From Chloroflexota bacterium (GTDB taxonomy: Bacteria > Chloroflexota > Anaerolineae > Aggregatilineales > Phototrophicaceae): 9,755 nt of DNA. The stretch spans positions 1 through 9,755 of the forward strand of contig JAEVZT010000478.1 of assembly GCA_023392115.1 (NCBI GenBank), given 5' to 3'. The first letter of the stretch is position 1; each line of letters opens with the position of its first letter. The position numbers and the translations under genes were made by a program. The notes under the pieces were generated by a model. That model was given only the letters and a program-made list of their open reading frames with translations. It ran no database searches and was not told the origin of the DNA. Shown here in pieces: positions 7,186-9,755 of the stretch.

Positions 7186-7201
7186 GCTAGTTTAAACAAG
7201 C
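7186..7201. repeat. Near-palindrome in the lacI-GH127 gap
   Basis: GCTAGTTTAAACAAGC is palindromic except for one base pair, with a perfect GTTTAAAC core. It lies between the lacI stop and the GH127 start. It lacks the central CG and the TATGAAC half-site of the two other operators, so it is not assigned to the same regulator. It may be chance in AT-richer intergenic DNA. Confidence 0.25.
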
Positions 7202-7222
7202 GTGACTGCTGCGTTCGCCGTA

Positions 7223-8236
7223 TTAAGCCCGTCGTGGCGGCGCAGTTGACTCGCGGACGACGAGACGTGCGGGCATTTCGACAATCTGCTGCGGACGTTT
7301 GGGATCGGCAAGGCGTTCGAACAACAAGCGTGCGGAAACACGTCCAATATCGCGCCCGCCAACGTCAACCGATGTGATGGCTGGGTACAGATTTTCGCCA
7401 ATCATCGTGTTATCAAACGCCGCGACCGAAATGTCATCCGGGATTTTTAGTCCATGTTCGGCGATACTGCGATACACGCCGAGCGCAAGGTAGTCATTGA
7501 CCGACATGATCGCTGTCGGGCGCGGGTCACGCGCAATCAGGCGGCTCGCCGCCGCGTGACTCTCCTGAATCGTCGGACCACACTTCTCGAGCAGTGGCAC
7601 AAGCTGATGCCGGGCGATGAACTTCTGATATGCCTTCAGGCGCTCGTTTGCAAGCCCTTCTCTGGCAACCCCCAATAGGAAGCCAATGCGCCGGTGTCCC
7701 AGCGCGTAGAGATGATCAAGCAGCATTTCAGCCGCGTCTTCACGGAAATACGACACACGATCCGCGCCATCCCACGTTCGTCCGAGTGTGACGACGGCGC
7801 CGCCCCGACGCAGCAAATCGCGCATTTCAGGCGGGAACTGTTCCGAGTAAGTCGTCGCAAGGATAACGCCGGCGTAACGGCTCTCTAGCAAGCCTCGCAG
7901 CGCCTCGAGTTCGATTTCACGGTTGAGACTCGTACTGGTTAGGACGACCCCGTAACCGTTTTGGTAGGCTGCGTCCTGAACTCCGGCGACAATGTCCCAA
8001 AAGTGGAAATTGTGCGTGTCGGGAATCATCACGCCCAGCATGCGCACGACGCCGCGTCGCAGGTTTTGCGCCATGACGTTTGGAGCATACCCCAGCTCCT
8101 GTACGACATGGAGAACCCGCGCTTTGGTTTCGGGATGTACGAGATTGCTGTCTTGCAACGTGAGTGAGACGGTATTAATCGAGACGTTCGCGCGTTTGGC
8201 GATATCTCGCATCGTAACTTTTTTGATTTGAGCCAT
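7223..8236 (-). CDS. LacI-family transcriptional regulator
   Basis: A 337-residue regulator of standard LacI/GalR length. The N-terminal helix-turn-helix is clear (TMRDIAKRANVSINTVSLTL, 8-27). It is followed by the hinge helix GYAPNVMAQNLRRG (49-62), whose Leu59 corresponds to the residue that wedges into the central CpG of LacI operators. The rest is a periplasmic-binding-protein-like sensor domain (GVMIPDTHNFHFWDIVAGV, 68-86; RRIGFLLG; AIMSVNDYLALGVYRSI; ISVAAFDNTMIGENLYPAIT). The ligand is probably a mono- or oligosaccharide from the pathway and cannot be read from sequence. Start ATG 8236 has no good ribosome site at normal spacing, and the predicted -10 lies just upstream, so the message may be leaderless. 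It is the first gene of a run with GH127 and the racemase-like gene, and it diverges from the GH63-like gene. A perfect operator in its promoter suggests autoregulation. Confidence 0.96.
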   Translation of the reverse strand: MAQIKKVTMRDIAKRANVSINTVSLTLQDSNLVHPETKARVLHVVQELGYAPNVMAQNLRRGVVRMLGVMIPDTHNFHFWDIVAGVQDAAYQNGYGVVLTSTSLNREIELEALRGLLESRYAGVILATTYSEQFPPEMRDLLRRGGAVVTLGRTWDGADRVSYFREDAAEMLLDHLYALGHRRIGFLLGVAREGLANERLKAYQKFIARHQLVPLLEKCGPTIQESHAAASRLIARDPRPTAIMSVNDYLALGVYRSIAEHGLKIPDDISVAAFDNTMIGENLYPAITSVDVGGRDIGRVSARLLFERLADPKRPQQIVEMPARLVVRESTAPPRRA

Positions 8237-8242
8237 AAATAA

Positions 8243-8271
8243 ACTATAGTCTCTTCATTATGAACGTTCAT
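8243..8271 (-). promoter_or_regulatory. Putative lacI promoter, possibly leaderless transcript
   Basis: On the minus strand, TATAGT (8248-8243, 5 of 6 to TATAAT) is preceded 17 nt earlier by ATGAAC (8271-8266, 3 of 6 to TTGACA). Transcription starting about 7 nt after the -10 would begin at or within a few bases of the ATG at 8236. The palindromic operator covers the -35 and half of the spacer, which fits negative autoregulation. Confidence 0.45.
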
Positions 8272-8274
8272 AAT
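8257..8274. promoter_or_regulatory. Perfect 18-bp palindrome, putative LacI-family operator
   Basis: ATTATGAACGTTCATAAT is a perfect inverted repeat with central CG, the classic form of a LacI/GalR-family operator. It lies 21 bp upstream of the lacI start codon, between the divergent genes. A 13-of-14 match to its core occurs upstream of the transporter operon at 4486-4499, which strongly suggests one repressor acting at both sites. Confidence 0.82.
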
Positions 8275-8324
8275 TGGAATGTATCATAAAATTCGTTGCA
8301 CACACAATTACAACATGCGTTATC

Positions 8325-8330
8325 TATAAT
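8325..8330 (+). promoter_or_regulatory. Putative -10 element of the divergent glycosidase gene
   Basis: A perfect TATAAT lies 38 nt before the ATG at 8369, giving a predicted start of transcription near 8337. The hexamer 17 nt upstream (ACACAA) is a poor -35, so the promoter may be weak or need help. The operator lies about 70 bp upstream of the predicted start, too far for simple blocking of this promoter. Confidence 0.5.
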
Positions 8331-8368
8331 GCGCTCGGCGAACAAAAGCGGATTTCACGAGGCTATTG

Positions 8369-9634
8369 ATGGAGCTACAAGGTTACATCGATCTGATTCG
8401 CGAGCACGTGACGAACAACTACCGGGGGATGTATCGTGAGGCAGGCGGCAACCTGCCCTACCCTTTCCTCACGCCCGGCAGCGACCAGTATGCTGATGTC
8501 CTATGGGACTGGGACTCATGGTTGTCGAACGTGGCGCTGCGGCAAATCCTGCTCGAAGCACAAGACCCGAAAGCGGGTGAGCAGAGTCTCGCTTACGAAC
8601 AGGGGTGTGTCCTCAATTTCCTCTCGTGGGGCGGCATGGATGGATGGATACCGATCCTAATCGGCAGAAACGCGCAGATCACCCGCCCTACCGCGCCCGT
8701 GCAGGAGAACATGCACAAGCCGGTGCTGGCACAGCACGCCGCCTTCATCGTCCAGCAGTGCGGTGACGCCGAATGGCTGCGCGAGAAAATGTACTTCCTG
8801 CTGACCTTCCTCAACAATTATTCAAGCCATCACCGCCACCCATGTGGACTCTACTTCTGGCAGACAGACAAAATGATCGGCGTCGACAACGACCCGTGCA
8901 CGTATTTCCGTCCTCACCAAAGCTCCGGCTCGATTTACCTGAACTGCCTGATGTACGTGGAGCTGCAAGCCGCCGCCTTCCTCTGTGACAGCCTGAACCT
9001 TGGCGAGGTCGCGCTCCACTTGCGACAGGACGCGGCAGACCTCAAGCACGCGATTCACGAACACTGCTGGGATGAACGGGACGGTTTCTTCTACAGCGTC
9101 GACCTGAATCTCCTGCCGGTCGATCATGCGGCGTGGCTGCATTCGGGTTATCCTCGTCACTGGAACACCCTTATCCAGCGGATCGGCGTTTGGTCGGGAT
9201 TCTTGGCGCTGTGGGCGGGGACAGCCACGCCCGAACAGGCAGAGCGCGTCGTCGCGGAGCATTACCGCAACGAAAAGACATTCAACGCGCCCTACGGCGT
9301 TCGTTCGCTCTCGAAAATGGAGAAGATGTACAGCATCCGCGCCTCCGGCAACCCGTCGTCGTGGCTTGGTCCTATCTGGGGCGTCGTGAACTATATGACG
9401 TTCAGAGGCTTAGTCCGCTACGGGTTTGACGTCGATGCTCGCGCGCTGGCGGAAAAAACAATCCGGCTGTTTGGACGCGATCTCGAGCGCTTTGGCGCGC
9501 TGCACGAATACTACCAACCCGAAAACGGTGAACCGATCTTGAACCGGGGTTTTCAGAACTGGAACTTTCTCGTCCTGAATATGATCGCATGGCTTGAAGG
9601 ACGTGCCGTTGTGACCGAGTTTCAAGGTACATAG
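8369..9634 (+). CDS. GH63/GH37-like (alpha/alpha)6 glycosidase, MGH1-like
   Basis: A 421-residue single-domain protein, the size of compact mannosylglycerate-hydrolase/MGH1-like members of the GH63 clan. The ATG at 8369 follows GAGG with a 6-nt spacer; TTG one codon earlier is less likely. Clan-G-like signatures are DVLWDWDSWLSNVAL (43-57), GVDNDPCTYF (171-180), NPSSWLGPIWGVVNYM (328-343), HEYYQPENGEP (379-389) and GFQNWNFLVLNMI (394-406). By position, Asp173 is the likely general acid and Glu380 the likely base, as in GH63 and trehalase-type inverting enzymes. No signal peptide is present, so it should be cytoplasmic. The substrate is not readable: an alpha-glucoside, alpha-mannoside or another sugar exposed after GH78/GH127 trimming are all possible. 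It is transcribed divergently from lacI and shares the regulatory region. Confidence in the glycosidase fold is high, in the exact family moderate. Confidence 0.85.
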   Translation: MELQGYIDLIREHVTNNYRGMYREAGGNLPYPFLTPGSDQYADVLWDWDSWLSNVALRQILLEAQDPKAGEQSLAYEQGCVLNFLSWGGMDGWIPILIGRNAQITRPTAPVQENMHKPVLAQHAAFIVQQCGDAEWLREKMYFLLTFLNNYSSHHRHPCGLYFWQTDKMIGVDNDPCTYFRPHQSSGSIYLNCLMYVELQAAAFLCDSLNLGEVALHLRQDAADLKHAIHEHCWDERDGFFYSVDLNLLPVDHAAWLHSGYPRHWNTLIQRIGVWSGFLALWAGTATPEQAERVVAEHYRNEKTFNAPYGVRSLSKMEKMYSIRASGNPSSWLGPIWGVVNYMTFRGLVRYGFDVDARALAEKTIRLFGRDLERFGALHEYYQPENGEPILNRGFQNWNFLVLNMIAWLEGRAVVTEFQGT

Positions 9635-9669
9635 GGTTTTCGCGCCTTACAGCCGCAGGAAGCGTTAGG

Positions 9670-9750
9670 ATGCACATATTAATCTCCGCGCCCGCCGATC
9701 CCGCAGAATGGGACGCGTGGCGGCGGGCGCTCCACGACTGGCGCGCGTAG
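9670..9750 (+). pseudogene. Short 26-codon ORF, possible truncated start of a larger gene
   Basis: ATG at 9670, preceded by CAGGAAG (9 nt between AGGA and ATG allowing for AG), opens a 26-residue frame, MHILISAPADPAEWDAW followed by RRALHDWRA, ending in TAG at 9748. The composition (hydrophobic strand, then Asp/Glu/Trp/Arg-rich helix) looks like the beginning of a normal protein rather than random sequence. If the TAG were CAG (Gln), the frame would continue through the last bases of the window. It may be a nonsense-mutated or misassembled gene start, a true small ORF, or chance. It lies 35 nt after the GH63-like gene. I do not recognise a family. Confidence 0.3.
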
Positions 9751-9755
9751 ACTCG

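Noticed and set aside
9635..9669. Terminator after the GH63-like gene
   Set aside because: No stable stem followed by a T run is visible between the stop codon and the next ATG.

Overview
The window looks like a carbohydrate-uptake and glycoside-degradation locus from a free-living bacterium with moderately high GC (roughly 55-60% by eye). The mix of a CUT1-type sugar ABC transporter without its own ATPase, a binding protein with an Ala-Gln signal-peptidase-I-like site rather than a lipobox, and a LacI-family regulator suggests Chloroflexota (Anaerolineae-like). This taxonomic placement is inferred from protein style only. No rRNA, tRNA, CRISPR, transposase or phage gene is visible, and coding density is high.

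Layout. Seven genes lie on the minus strand, read right to left. First comes a LacI-family repressor (8236-7223), then a GH127-type beta-L-arabinofuranosidase (7164-5206) and an Asp/Glu-racemase-superfamily protein (5192-4521). After a 147-nt regulatory gap follow an extracellular sugar-binding protein (4373-2901), two permeases (2773-1823 and 1836-1009, overlapping by 14 nt) and the N-terminal third of a GH78 alpha-L-rhamnosidase (948-1, running off the left edge). Diverging from the lacI gene on the plus strand is a compact (alpha/alpha)6 glycosidase of the GH63/GH37/MGH1-like group (8369-9634). A 26-codon ORF (9670-9750) ends the window and may be the start of a truncated gene.

Regulation. 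The lacI/glycosidase divergent intergenic region holds a perfect 18-bp palindrome (ATTATGAACGTTCATAAT, 8257-8274) with the central CG typical of LacI-family operators. A near copy (TAGGAACGTTCATA, 13 of 14 core bases) sits at 4486-4499, upstream of the transporter operon and between plausible -35 and -10 elements. These are probably the two operators of one local regulon: autoregulation of lacI-GH127-racemase and repression of the transporter-GH78 operon. The divergent glycosidase has a perfect TATAAT about 50 bp beyond the operator.

Working model (inference). Short plant-derived oligosaccharides carrying L-rhamnose and L-arabinofuranose are bound outside the cell and imported by the ABC transporter, probably powered by a shared MsmK/MalK-like ATPase encoded elsewhere. 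They are then trimmed in the cytoplasm by GH78, GH127 and the GH63-like enzyme, none of which shows a signal peptide. The racemase-like protein is the unexplained member: it keeps only one of the two catalytic cysteines of its superfamily.
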